Origin: an uncultured bacterium
Lineage (GTDB): Bacteria > Vulcanimicrobiota > CADAWZ01
Assembly: GCA_902791745.1 (NCBI GenBank)
Contig: CADAWZ010000003.1
Span: 1-45,758, forward strand
Direction: 5' to 3'
Length of the DNA: 45,758 nt
In this document: piece after piece, positions 17,608 through 26,474 of the stretch
How positions within the stretch are numbered: the stretch's first letter is position 1
Layout: the number at the start of each line of letters is the position of its first letter
Notes under the pieces: generated by a model
Databases searched by the model: none
What the model was told of the DNA's origin: nothing
What the model saw: the letters and a program-made list of their open reading frames with translations, nothing else
Program-made: the position numbers and the translations under genes

Positions 17608-18360
17608 ATGGAAAAAAATAACAATCAACACAACAGAGAAAATTGGCAAATTCCAATAGCTATAACCTGCATGTTACTTGGCATAGTAGTTACAATGCAA
17701 TTTAAAATGCAAGAAAAAGCAGGTTTTCCTCAACTTTCAAACAACAGAAATGACATGATAAAAATGGTTCATGAGCTTGAAGTTCAGAAAAACAAATTGG
17801 AAAAAGATCTCGAACAAAAAAAGAAAGAATTGAGCAATTTTGAGCAAGTTTCAGGAAGCAAAGAAGATTTAGTAAAAGCTATGCAAAATCAACTCGATAT
17901 GATAAGAACTGAAGCTGGCTATACAGATGTAAAAGGTCCTGGTATTATTGTGGAGTTATCAGATTCGGCAAAAAGACCTGCTCCAAAAGATGATCCATTC
18001 TTTTTTATAGTACATGATGTGGATATTGCTACACTTGTAAATGAATTATGGGCTTCAGGGGCCGAAGCAATTTCCGTAAATGGTCAAAGAATAGTTATAA
18101 ACACATCTATAAGATGTGTAGGGCCAACTGTTCTTATAAATTCAGTTAGATTAGCTTCACCATATAAAATAATTGCTATAGGTCCAGCAAAAGACTTAGA
18201 TGGAGCTTTAAGAACTCCTGGTGGATTTGTAGATTATATGACACCTTCGACAAATCAAGGAGTTAATGTAATCATAAACAAATATGACAATTTAGAAATT
18301 TCTGGATATAAAGGAAGTATGATATTGAGATATGCAGTTCCAGTGGGAGCTGAAAAATAA
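17608..18360 (+). CDS. DUF881 family protein (YlxW-like)
   Basis: The 250-residue protein has a short N-terminus, one transmembrane helix (about 13-28), a coiled coil (about 45-100) and a DUF881 domain. The domain shows the VKGPGIIVELSD strand, LVNELWASGAEAISVNGQRI, and IGPAKDLDGALRTPGGF. DUF881 genes often lie beside sbp and division genes in Gram-positive and some other phyla; a division or envelope role is inferred from context only. It begins 3 bp after ftsQ and abuts sbp with no spacer, so translation is coupled. Confidence 0.9.
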   Translation: MEKNNNQHNRENWQIPIAITCMLLGIVVTMQFKMQEKAGFPQLSNNRNDMIKMVHELEVQKNKLEKDLEQKKKELSNFEQVSGSKEDLVKAMQNQLDMIRTEAGYTDVKGPGIIVELSDSAKRPAPKDDPFFFIVHDVDIATLVNELWASGAEAISVNGQRIVINTSIRCVGPTVLINSVRLASPYKIIAIGPAKDLDGALRTPGGFVDYMTPSTNQGVNVIINKYDNLEISGYKGSMILRYAVPVGAEK

Positions 18361-18741
18361 ATGTGGATATTACTCGGTCTTATATTGGGAATAGTAATTG
18401 CTTTTATTCTTCCATCTCAATTTACTTTTCCAATTGCATATTCAACATATATATCGGTTGCATTTTTAGCAGGACTTGATTCTGTTATAGGTGGAATAAA
18501 AGGTGGAATTGAAGGAAAATTCGATTTATCTGTATTTATTTCTGGCTTTATAATGAATACATTGCTTGCAGCTCTAATAACTTGGATGGGAGATAGAATA
18601 GGAGTCGATCTATATATGGCTGCTATAGTTACATTTGGAGTTAGAATTTTTAATAACTTGGGATATATAAGACATGATTTAATGAATAAAAATCATAAAG
18701 ATAAGAATGAAGAAAAAACTATTAAAGAAGAAAACAAATAA
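18361..18741 (+). CDS. sbp: Small basic membrane protein, DUF1290 (Sbp)
   Basis: This 126-residue protein has three or four transmembrane helices and ends in a charged Lys/Glu-rich tail. The segments FLAGLDSVIGGIKGG and VRIFNNLGYIRHDLM are characteristic of DUF1290/Sbp proteins, which neighbour ftsZ in Bacillus and many other bacteria. ATG 18361 follows the TAA of the DUF881 gene directly. The molecular function is not established; a membrane role in division or envelope upkeep is inferred. Confidence 0.92.
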   Translation: MWILLGLILGIVIAFILPSQFTFPIAYSTYISVAFLAGLDSVIGGIKGGIEGKFDLSVFISGFIMNTLLAALITWMGDRIGVDLYMAAIVTFGVRIFNNLGYIRHDLMNKNHKDKNEEKTIKEENK

Positions 18742-18780
18742 AAACGGCAAAATATTTTTTGAATGTGAGGTTAATTTTAA

Positions 18781-20013
18781 TTGAATAGAAAAGAAATTAT
18801 AGCAGGAATAGACCTCGGATCGAAATATGTAAGATGTATTGTTGCCGAAGCCTCTGATAGCTCATCTGTAGAAATTTTAGCAATAGGAAAATCTCAGTCA
18901 AGAGGTATAAAACAAGGTAGTATAATAAATATAGGTGATGCTTATAGGTCTATATTAGAAGCAGTACAAGATGCAGAAAATATAGCTGAATTTAAATTAA
19001 AAAATGTATATATTGGATTAAGTGGAAAATTTGTTATTTCAAGTTTAGAACTTGCTGGCATTGCAATAACAAGTCAAGAAAAAATAATAACAGAAAATGA
19101 TATTCAAAGAGTAAAAGACCAAGTTAGACTTTTAGTAAGGCACCCTGAATATGATTTAATTCAAATAGTCCCTTGTGAATACATAGTAGATGGATTTGCA
19201 GGAATAAGCAATCCTAAAGACATGTCAGGGTTAAGATTAGAACTATCTGCAATGATGATTTTAGGTCTAAACACCTATCTTTCCAATATATCAAAAGCAA
19301 TAGAAGAAGCAGGACTTGAAGTTGAAGATAATGGATTTGTACTTGGAAGTTACTGCTCAGCTATATCTACTTTATCTGAAGAAATGAAAGATATTGGAAC
19401 CCTATTGATGGACATAGGAAGCGAAACTACAAATATAATCATATACAGAAATAAAAAGATGATAATGTCAAAGGTTATTCCATTCGGTGGAGAAAATTTG
19501 ACAAGGGATATTTCAAATGTTTTTGGAATAAAACCAAATGAGGCAGAAAGACTTAAAATAACAAAAGGAAATGCATGTTTAGATTTGGTAGAAGAAGATG
19601 AAGAATTATTGGGTGATTCTATAGCCTCAAATACTTCTGTTAAAATATTGAGAAAAGAATTAGCAGAAGTAATAGAAGCGAGAATGAACCAAACATTGAC
19701 CAGAATAAAAAAAGAATTGAGCCAATATCTAAAAACTCCAATAGGAGTAATTGTATTAACAGGTGGAACATCAAATTTAGAAGGAATTGAAACTTGTGTC
19801 GGAAGATTTTTTGATCGCCCTGTTAGAATAGGAAAAGTGATAGAGCCCAAAGGGCTTTCAGACGAAATGTCTGTAAGTGAAAATTCAATGTTGATGGGTC
19901 TTGTGTTACATGGAGCAAGTAAAGCAGAAAGAAAAACTGATAAACCACCATCAAAAAATAAATTTTCAGATTTTTTTGAAAAAGTTTTACAATTTGGAAA
20001 AGAAATTTTTTAA
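18781..20013 (+). CDS. ftsA: Cell-division protein FtsA
   Basis: The 410-residue actin-fold ATPase tethers FtsZ filaments to the membrane and recruits later division proteins. Its phosphate-1 loop is GIDLGSKYVRC (9-19). The SHS2 region lies around 85-165, and MDIGSETTNIIIY and VLTGGTSNLEGIE are the phosphate-2 and adenosine motifs. The C-terminal FSDFFEKVLQFGKEIF forms the expected amphipathic membrane-targeting helix. The start is TTG 18781, ten bases after GAGG; no other in-frame start keeps the first ATP-binding loop. Confidence 0.96.
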   Translation: MNRKEIIAGIDLGSKYVRCIVAEASDSSSVEILAIGKSQSRGIKQGSIINIGDAYRSILEAVQDAENIAEFKLKNVYIGLSGKFVISSLELAGIAITSQEKIITENDIQRVKDQVRLLVRHPEYDLIQIVPCEYIVDGFAGISNPKDMSGLRLELSAMMILGLNTYLSNISKAIEEAGLEVEDNGFVLGSYCSAISTLSEEMKDIGTLLMDIGSETTNIIIYRNKKMIMSKVIPFGGENLTRDISNVFGIKPNEAERLKITKGNACLDLVEEDEELLGDSIASNTSVKILRKELAEVIEARMNQTLTRIKKELSQYLKTPIGVIVLTGGTSNLEGIETCVGRFFDRPVRIGKVIEPKGLSDEMSVSENSMLMGLVLHGASKAERKTDKPPSKNKFSDFFEKVLQFGKEIF

Positions 20014-20038
20014 ATTTTAATTAAGGGTCTGTTCCCAA

Positions 20039-20066
20039 GAATCTCATCTCTTTTTATGAGAGATTC
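20039..20066 (+). promoter_or_regulatory. Hairpin between ftsA and ftsZ
   Basis: GAATCTC (20039-20045) pairs with GAGATTC (20060-20066), with an ATCTC...ATGAG inner alternative. It lies 7 bp before the GGAGG of ftsZ (20073-20077). There is no T run after the stem. A role in ftsZ mRNA processing or translation tuning is plausible. Confidence 0.45.
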
Positions 20067-20086
20067 AAGAATGGAGGTTATATATT

Positions 20087-21283
20087 TTGAATACATCCAA
20101 AGGTGATAAATACATTCCAGCTGGTATAGAAAAATTGACACAATCAATAAATAAATCACAACAAAATAATGTGTCAAAATCAACTATAGACTTAAACACA
20201 CCAGAAAAAATAGCTGGAATAAAAGTTGTAGGAGTTGGTGGTGCTGGCTGTAATGCAGTCAATCGTATGATCCATACTGGATTAAAAGGCGTTGATTTTA
20301 TAAGCATAAATACAGACCAACAGGCATTATCATATTTACAAGATGACACAGCTCGAATAATTCCTATAGGTCAAAACACAACAAAAGGAGTAGGAGCTGG
20401 TGGAAATCCTGAAATCGGTAAAAAAGCAATAGAAGAAAACAGAGCCGAAATAGTTTCAGCTCTTCAAGGTGCTGACATGGTTTTCATCACTGCTGGAATG
20501 GGAGGAGGAACAGGTACTGGAGCTTCTCCAACTGTTGCCGAAATAGCTAAAGAGATAGGAGCTTTATCAGTAGCTGTAGTAACAAAGCCATTCTCTTTTG
20601 AAGGCAGAATGAGAAGTATAGTTGCCGAAAAAGGCATTGCCCAATTAAAAGAAAAAGTAGATGCCCTTATCGTTATTCCAAACGACAATTTACTAAAAGT
20701 AGTAGATAAAAAGACATCTCTTATAGAAGCATTTAAAGTTGCAGATGATGTATTAAGATATGGAGTTCAAGGAATAACAGATATAATGACAATACCTGGT
20801 CTCATAAATGTCGATTTTGCAGATATACAGACAATTATGTTAAACAGTGGCTCAGCACTTATGGGTATAGGAATGGCTAATGGTGATCAAAGAGCTGTTG
20901 CAGCTGCAGAAGAAGCAATTAAAAGCACTCTTCAAGATACATCTATTGACGGTGCTAAAGGTGTATTATTCTGCATAACTGGCTCAAGTTCAATGACACT
21001 TGCAGAAGTTGACGAAGCTGCTCGAATCATATCACAAGCAGTCGACCCAGATGCAAAAATAATATTTGGAACTGTAATTGACGAAAATTATGCAGATAAT
21101 ATAATGGTTACTGTAATAGCTACTGGTTTTTCTTCAGCAGAAGATAACATGTCTGTAATGCAGGAAGAAGAACAACAGGATTATCCACAATATAATACAT
21201 ATGCTCAGCAGACTTCTGATGACTATGATCAAATACCAGCTATTCAGAGCACAAGAGATAAATTTTTAAATAGAAGAAGATAA
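20087..21283 (+). CDS. ftsZ: Cell-division GTPase FtsZ
   Basis: The 398-residue tubulin-like GTPase forms the Z ring. Landmarks are GGAGCNA (51-57), the tubulin signature GGGTGTG (139-145), the T7-loop region around NVDFADI, and a variable Gln/Tyr-rich linker ending in [16 protein letters not shown], a recognisable but diverged C-terminal partner-binding peptide. The N-terminus carries about 43 residues before the first GTPase strand, longer than usual. The start is TTG 20087, nine bases after GGAGG, and no closer in-frame start exists. Confidence 0.97.
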   Translation: MNTSKGDKYIPAGIEKLTQSINKSQQNNVSKSTIDLNTPEKIAGIKVVGVGGAGCNAVNRMIHTGLKGVDFISINTDQQALSYLQDDTARIIPIGQNTTKGVGAGGNPEIGKKAIEENRAEIVSALQGADMVFITAGMGGGTGTGASPTVAEIAKEIGALSVAVVTKPFSFEGRMRSIVAEKGIAQLKEKVDALIVIPNDNLLKVVDKKTSLIEAFKVADDVLRYGVQGITDIMTIPGLINVDFADIQTIMLNSGSALMGIGMANGDQRAVAAAEEAIKSTLQDTSIDGAKGVLFCITGSSSMTLAEVDEAARIISQAVDPDAKIIFGTVIDENYADNIMVTVIATGFSSAEDNMSVMQEEEQQDYPQYNTYAQQTSDDYDQIPAIQSTRDKFLNRRR

Positions 21284-21327
21284 TTTTTATTAAAACCTCC
21301 ATAAAAAAGTAAAAGGACATTGAAAAA

Positions 21328-21657
21328 ATGGCAGATTTAATGCAACAAGCAATGGAAGCCCTAAAAGTTATGAAGGATCAAAATATAAATTTAGATGATC
21401 TAATTCCAAAAGATACTTATGGGCTTGTAAAAAGTGTAATAGCTTCACTTGGTCAACAAGCATGGATAAATTTAGGCATGCAACCAAATCCACTGACACG
21501 CAAAATTGAAAAAGACCTAAAACAAGCAAAACTTGCTATAGATTGTACTGTAAGTCTATGTGAAATAATGAAACAATATTCTTCTCCAAAAGAAAAAACA
21601 GAGTTAGATACACTTGTACAAAACTTACAGTTAAATTTTGTACAGCAAAATCAGTAA
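21328..21657 (+). CDS. DUF1844 family protein
   Basis: The 109-residue cytoplasmic helical protein contains SLGQQAWINLGMQPNPLT and DLKQAKLAIDCTVSL, the pattern of DUF1844, followed by a helix ending QLNFVQQNQ. The function of this family is unknown. AAAGGAC lies 12 bases before ATG 21328. It is 44 bp after ftsZ and probably the last gene of the dcw transcript; I see no clear terminator after it. In my recollection the family is commoner outside Firmicutes, which bears on taxonomy. Confidence 0.8.
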   Translation: MADLMQQAMEALKVMKDQNINLDDLIPKDTYGLVKSVIASLGQQAWINLGMQPNPLTRKIEKDLKQAKLAIDCTVSLCEIMKQYSSPKEKTELDTLVQNLQLNFVQQNQ

Positions 21658-21672
21658 AATTCAATATTATTA

Positions 21673-21701
21673 TTGCATTTTGTTTATAATTCTGTTATAA
21701 T
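21673..21701 (+). promoter_or_regulatory. Promoter of the pspA operon with a long leader
   Basis: TTGCAT (21673-21678), a 17-base spacer and TATAAT (21696-21701) form a strong sigma-70-type promoter, not a sigma-54 promoter of the type used with PspF. The expected leader of about 150 bases up to the pspA start is AT-rich and without a clear hairpin. Confidence 0.65.
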
Positions 21702-21858
21702 ATTACAAGAGGATAAATATTATAATTAGACGAAATAATTAGCTATTAATTTGTAAATTAAAATTATATATAAAATATAATTGGGGTAAATTGTATTCTA
21801 TTCTGTGAATATTTTTCACAAGTTCTAATCATAATGTTATGTGAAAGGATATAATGCC

Positions 21859-22629
21859 GTGTTTAAAAGACTAAGTAAAATTTTTAAGGGTTTTATGAGC
21901 CTATTTATTAAAAATATCGAAACCCAAAACCCAGAAGCTCTTCTTGAAGCTCAAAAAGAAGAATTAAGACAAAAAATTTCTCAATTCAACACAAATTTAG
22001 CAAAACAAGCTGGTTTTGTTGCAAGATTAGAAAGATTTGTTGCAGAACGTGAAAAGAAAGAAAAAGAATTACTTGCTAAAGCTCAGGCTAACTTCAAAGC
22101 AGGTAACTCTGAAATAGCTGGAAAAGCTGCATTTGAAAGAAAGACTGTTCTTGGAGAATTAGAAAATTACAAAGCACAACTTGTCACAGCTAAACAATCT
22201 TATGAAAACCTTGTAAAAACCAAAGAAGTTACAATAAAAGAAGCAAAATCAAAACTTGAATCTTTACAGCAAAAACTTTCTCAGGTAAAGATGAAAGAAG
22301 CAGAAGCAGAACTTCAAGAAATGTCTCAATCCATGGTTGGAGAACTCGGTGCTGGTGGCGATACAATGAATCGTCTTGAAGAACAACTCAATGAAAGATT
22401 AGAACTTGCCACAGGAAAAGCACAAGTTGCAAAAGATGCTGCAGATTTCTCAGATATAACAATGAAAGAATCAGAACAGAAAGCTCTCGAGAGCCAAGCT
22501 CTTGCAGAACTCGCAGCTTCAATGGGAATGGATTATTCACCTTATGGTCCAGCACCTACTGCTGAAAAAACAATGGGACCACAAGAAGGAGTTGCATTGC
22601 AGAAAAATGCAGATTTAGACATAATTTAA
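21859..22629 (+). CDS. pspA: PspA/IM30 family membrane-remodelling protein
   Basis: The 256-residue protein is almost wholly helical and coiled coil, with the PspA/Vipp1 order: N-terminal amphipathic helix (FKRLSKIFKGFMSLFI), NPEALLEAQKEELRQ, a long hairpin of helices with ARLERFVAEREKKE, and a C-terminal helical part. PspA/Vipp1 proteins are bacterial ESCRT-III relatives that assemble on stressed membranes. GTG 21859 is preferred because it fits the family N-terminus and AAGGA lies ten bases upstream; GTG 21841 would add six residues. The last 25 residues are a short Pro/Gly tail. Its partner gene follows after 54 bp. Confidence 0.88.
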   Translation: MFKRLSKIFKGFMSLFIKNIETQNPEALLEAQKEELRQKISQFNTNLAKQAGFVARLERFVAEREKKEKELLAKAQANFKAGNSEIAGKAAFERKTVLGELENYKAQLVTAKQSYENLVKTKEVTIKEAKSKLESLQQKLSQVKMKEAEAELQEMSQSMVGELGAGGDTMNRLEEQLNERLELATGKAQVAKDAADFSDITMKESEQKALESQALAELAASMGMDYSPYGPAPTAEKTMGPQEGVALQKNADLDII

Positions 22630-22683
22630 CAAAAATAACGACAATATCCCAAAATGCAAAAAAAATGGGAGATTTAATAGTTT

Positions 22684-23541
22684 ATGAAAAATAAAATAAC
22701 TTATTGGGATTTACTGAAAGAATGTTTTGGTTTACCCTTAAACCTGCTATTTCTTACTTTTATGATAATATTTGGACCTGCTCTCATTGGTTCAATGCCC
22801 ATTGCATACATAACAGGTGGAATAATTGAACTTCTTTGGTTATTATTTGGTGGTAATACCCCAATAATCCAAAATAGAATTAAACAAAAAGAACAGAAAA
22901 AAATATTAGCAGAATGGAACAAAAAGAAAAATAGAATTCTTGAAAAAATTTCAGCAATTGGAAGAAATAGATTTTTCAAATTTGAAAACACTGGAAAAGC
23001 TATTTCATCAATAATAAACCAATCTAAAAAAGATGGGCTTAGTGTAGATACTTCAAAATTAAAAACAGTAAATCAACTTTTATGGCTTTCATTAAAACTT
23101 CTCTATTCTCGTGAACTGATGGTAAAAAATACAAAAGGTAATACAAAAGAAATGTTGGTTACCAAAATCAACAACATGAAAAAGAATAGAAATAATGAAA
23201 CATCAGAAAAACTTATAAAAGAACTCGATTCTACAATAAAAACAATGGAACAGAGACTCGAAACCTTTGATAAAGTCTCAGAAGATATGAAATCAATTGA
23301 TTTAAATCTTATGAGAATCGAAGAGCAATTAGAACTTCTCAAAGATTTAGCTACAGTCGATGTCCAAAATTCAAAAGGAAGTGTATCTAAACAAATAGAT
23401 AATGCACAACAATCAATAGATGAAAATCAGGAATGGATGGAAACAGCAAAAGATTTGTTTGCTCCCCTTGATGATGATCTGACAGAAACGCCCCCTGACG
23501 ATGTTTTCGTTCAAGGTGTTTCATCTGGTGGGATATTTTAG
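22684..23541 (+). CDS. Membrane-anchored coiled-coil protein, PspA neighbour
   Basis: The 285-residue protein has two hydrophobic helices near its N-terminus (about 16-35 and 38-58), joined by a short loop, and a Lys-rich helical cytoplasmic region (about 70-240) with strong coiled-coil character. The acidic tail holds a DDDLTETPPDD segment. I do not recognise the family. It shares the pspA promoter and ends at the terminator 8 bp downstream, so the two genes form a two-gene unit. A membrane anchor or partner for PspA is the natural guess, comparable in position to PspB/PspC but not in sequence. Confidence 0.7.
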   Translation: MKNKITYWDLLKECFGLPLNLLFLTFMIIFGPALIGSMPIAYITGGIIELLWLLFGGNTPIIQNRIKQKEQKKILAEWNKKKNRILEKISAIGRNRFFKFENTGKAISSIINQSKKDGLSVDTSKLKTVNQLLWLSLKLLYSRELMVKNTKGNTKEMLVTKINNMKKNRNNETSEKLIKELDSTIKTMEQRLETFDKVSEDMKSIDLNLMRIEEQLELLKDLATVDVQNSKGSVSKQIDNAQQSIDENQEWMETAKDLFAPLDDDLTETPPDDVFVQGVSSGGIF

Positions 23542-23549
23542 GACACTAT

Positions 23550-23601
23550 GGCATTAATTCCACCGCTTCTATAAAGGCGGAAAATTAATTGCCATTTTTT
23601 T
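23550..23601 (+). terminator. Intrinsic terminator of the pspA unit
   Basis: GGC-TTAATT-CCGC (23550-23566) pairs with GCGG-AATTAA-GCC (23577-23593) with small mismatches, followed by seven T residues. It overlaps the next promoter. Confidence 0.75.
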
Positions 23602-23616
23602 ATAATATGCTATAAT
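23589..23616 (+). promoter_or_regulatory. Promoter of the AAA-DedA-Crp operon
   Basis: TTGCCA (23589-23594), a 16-base spacer and TATAAT (23611-23616) precede GGAGG (23632) and ATG 23646. The -35 hexamer is made from the descending arm of the upstream terminator, so the two signals share bases. Confidence 0.65.
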
Positions 23617-23645
23617 ATAATAAAAAATATTGGAGGCTCTATTAA

Positions 23646-25421
23646 ATGACAGAAATTGCTTCTTGGGCAAAAACAATGCAACAATACTTTATTGCAGGAA
23701 CTTCTTCTCAATTTATTCTATACGGAAATATTTTTGACTATGTCCCTGTCAAAGAAAGAAATAAACTGGAATTCATATCATTGAGAACTTTTTTAAATGA
23801 TGTAATGTTTGCACCATTTGATGTTGTGATATTCTATGATAGAGGCAAGGGAATAAGAGTAAAAAAAGGACAAGAAGAATTTCGTCGTTTTTTAGCAGGA
23901 TACGATAGTTTCAACCATACCAACTATGCAACATTTATGGGCAATTTACCAAGGGATCCCAAAGTTGCAATAGACTTGATCGATAGATTTATACAGTTAA
24001 ATCTACAAAAAGTAAAATTTTCAGAAAATGACAGAAATGCAGATGGAACACTAAAATCATATACAGTTCCTGTAAAGATAGCCATTGTCGTAGATTATGC
24101 CCAATATGTAGTTCCAAGAGGCGAGCTCATGCAAATGGTAGGAAATACAAGTGAAGTCCTCATAAAAATACTCGATTGGGCTTCTGATCCTGCAATAACC
24201 AATGCCCATGTTGCAACTTGTCTTATAACAGAAAATTTGCAAGAACTAAACACACTTCTTATTGAAAGTCCATACAACACAAAAATAAAACTTCCAATGC
24301 CTGATGAAAATGAATTGGCAGATTACTGCAGATTTTTATCAGAAAGAATGCCTGATTATTATGAATATTGCAAAATAGAACCAAGATTGCTCGGAGCTGG
24401 AATGTTAGGTCTCACAAAAGCTGGGGTAAATTCAATAATCTCATTTGCAATAAAAAATAAACAAGAACTAAATCCAAAGATTCTATCACAAAACAAAAAA
24501 AGCTATATAGAAAAAGAATGTAACGATCTACTTGAGTTCATAGAATCTCCATATAATCTTGATATGGTAGCAGGTCATAGAGCTGCAAAAAAATGGTTAA
24601 AAGAAGATGCAGAATTGATAAGAAATGGAAAATTGAGATCGATTCCAATGGGTTATCTTTTGACAGGAGGAATTGGTACTGGTAAAACATTTTTGGCAAA
24701 TTGTTGGGCTGGTGAGCTTGGAATTCCATTTGTAAAATTTAAAAATTTCAGAGATAAATGGCAAGGTTCAACAGAAGGAAATCTTGAAAAAATATTTACA
24801 GTTCTCGATGCCTTAGGTCAAGTCATTGTATTTATTGATGAAGCGGACCAATCAACAGGAAAAAGAGAAGGTGGCGGAGGCGATTCTGGAGTATCAGGCA
24901 GAGTCTATTCAATGTTAGCCCAAAAAATGAGTGACACAAAAAACAGAGGAAAAATAATTTGGATACTTGCAACATCTCGACCTGACTTACTTGAAGTCGA
25001 TTTAAAACGACAAGGAAGACTTGATGTACATATTCCACTTTTTGCACCTCAAACCGATGAAGATCGAAATGAATTATTCAAAGTAGTTGCCAAAAAATCT
25101 GGTTCAGATTTAAAAGATGAAGATATCCCTGAACTTCCAGCTGGTCTATCTTCATTAGGTGGAAACGAAATGGAGGCATTACTTGTAAGAGCTCACAGAC
25201 AATTTGATCTACATACAACAGATGAATCACTTGCAGAAATACTCAAAAAATTGTTAAAAGATTTTAGACCTTCTGCATATACAGCTGCTCTCGAATATAT
25301 GGATTTAATTGCAGTAAAAGAATGCACAGACTCAATGTTCTTACCAGAAAAATACAAAACAATAACTCCTGAAGAACTGGACGAAAGAATAGAACAAGTA
25401 AAACATAGAATGAATATCTAA
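23646..25421 (+). CDS. Tandem AAA protein (Ycf46-like): degenerate N-terminal AAA plus active AAA ATPase
   Basis: The 591-residue protein has a C-terminal classical AAA domain with Walker A GGIGTGKT (341-348), Walker B VIVFIDEAD (393-401), a sensor-like WILATSRPD and arginine-finger candidates Arg455 and Arg458 in RQGRLD. The N-terminal half (about 1-290) keeps AAA-like order, with a Walker-B-like AIVVDYA, ENLQELN and KIKLPMPDENEL, then a lid-like helix. It has no Walker A, so it is probably a dead AAA domain. This layout recalls Ycf46-type ATPases. No membrane segment is seen. It opens a coupled operon directly after the pspA unit, which invites comparison with Vps4 acting on ESCRT-III; that is inference. 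Confidence 0.88.
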   Translation: MTEIASWAKTMQQYFIAGTSSQFILYGNIFDYVPVKERNKLEFISLRTFLNDVMFAPFDVVIFYDRGKGIRVKKGQEEFRRFLAGYDSFNHTNYATFMGNLPRDPKVAIDLIDRFIQLNLQKVKFSENDRNADGTLKSYTVPVKIAIVVDYAQYVVPRGELMQMVGNTSEVLIKILDWASDPAITNAHVATCLITENLQELNTLLIESPYNTKIKLPMPDENELADYCRFLSERMPDYYEYCKIEPRLLGAGMLGLTKAGVNSIISFAIKNKQELNPKILSQNKKSYIEKECNDLLEFIESPYNLDMVAGHRAAKKWLKEDAELIRNGKLRSIPMGYLLTGGIGTGKTFLANCWAGELGIPFVKFKNFRDKWQGSTEGNLEKIFTVLDALGQVIVFIDEADQSTGKREGGGGDSGVSGRVYSMLAQKMSDTKNRGKIIWILATSRPDLLEVDLKRQGRLDVHIPLFAPQTDEDRNELFKVVAKKSGSDLKDEDIPELPAGLSSLGGNEMEALLVRAHRQFDLHTTDESLAEILKKLLKDFRPSAYTAALEYMDLIAVKECTDSMFLPEKYKTITPEELDERIEQVKHRMNI

Positions 25422-25436
25422 AGAAGGTATAAAAGC

Positions 25437-26474
25437 ATGTCGGTTTTTGATTCAATAAAACAAATGTTTAACAACAAAGACGATTCAAGTAAACACTATA
25501 AAAAAGGTGATTATTCAAGTCTTGTTGCCGAAACGATGAATTCATTAGATCAACTTGAAGGAGTAAAAATGGATAACTCCTATGTGTCACCTTATGAAAA
25601 ACGAGATTTTGCAAACAGTGTTGAAATAATGGATAAAGACCCAAAAGCAGAATTATTTTCAAGACATGCTGCTCTAAAAGCTAAAAATATAAACAAAAAT
25701 ATTCCAAAACAAACAGAAGATTCATTTGCAAGTATGATGAAAAAAACTGTAAATTCACCAGAAAATCAAATGAATCAAAATCCTATTATTTCTAAAGAAG
25801 ATTCTTTTTCAACATTAATGAAAAAGAAAGTGAGCAGTTACAAAGAAGATTCAACACAATTTCATACACAAAAATCAGGAGAATTAAAAAGAATAGAATT
25901 AGAAAACCGAAATGAGAACATAAATATAAGAAAAGAAAAAGAACCAAGAGTTGCTCAAGGATTACTTCAATTACTTGAAAATAAAGAACAACATTCAACA
26001 GACAATACGAACTTAGAATCATTAGTTTCCAAAGGTGAAGAATGGAAAAATTTTGACGAAATTTATGCTTTGACAAATGTTCCTGTATCAAATGACGGAA
26101 TGTCTATAGAAACTGTAATAGGAATGTCTTCCAAAATGTCAACAATGCCATTGGAATTGAGAAAAAATTCAATTTTAAGTTATCTGTCAAGCAAAAATAT
26201 AGCTCCAATATCAATAATTGAAGACGGAGAAAGAAAACTTAAAGCTATCGACACATACGAATCATTTATTGAAAACAGAATAAACAAGAGAAAAAAAAGG
26301 ATAAAATCAGAAATAGAACTCTTACAAAAGAAGATATTAGAACGAGAAGAAATACTTACAAATGATGAAAAACATTTCAGTGAGTGGAAAAATGAAAAAA
26401 CAATACTTGAAGATATGATGAAAGAAGCATTTGAATGCTTAGGGAAATCTAATAATGACGGAATCAATAATTAA
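25437..26474 (+). CDS. Coiled-coil protein of unknown function
   Basis: The 345-residue soluble protein has a long, polar, probably disordered first half. A short motif, EDSFASMMKKTV then EDSFSTLMKKKV (about 96-127), is repeated there. A compact segment follows (about 195-270, with NVPVSNDGMSIETVIGMSS), and the C-terminal coiled coil (about 280-335) is rich in Lys and Glu. The repeated short motif could be a binding peptide for a partner such as the AAA ATPase. It begins 15 bp after the ATPase gene and overlaps dedA by 20 bp, so translation is coupled. The family is not recognised. Confidence 0.65.
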   Translation: MSVFDSIKQMFNNKDDSSKHYKKGDYSSLVAETMNSLDQLEGVKMDNSYVSPYEKRDFANSVEIMDKDPKAELFSRHAALKAKNINKNIPKQTEDSFASMMKKTVNSPENQMNQNPIISKEDSFSTLMKKKVSSYKEDSTQFHTQKSGELKRIELENRNENINIRKEKEPRVAQGLLQLLENKEQHSTDNTNLESLVSKGEEWKNFDEIYALTNVPVSNDGMSIETVIGMSSKMSTMPLELRKNSILSYLSSKNIAPISIIEDGERKLKAIDTYESFIENRINKRKKRIKSEIELLQKKILEREEILTNDEKHFSEWKNEKTILEDMMKEAFECLGKSNNDGINN

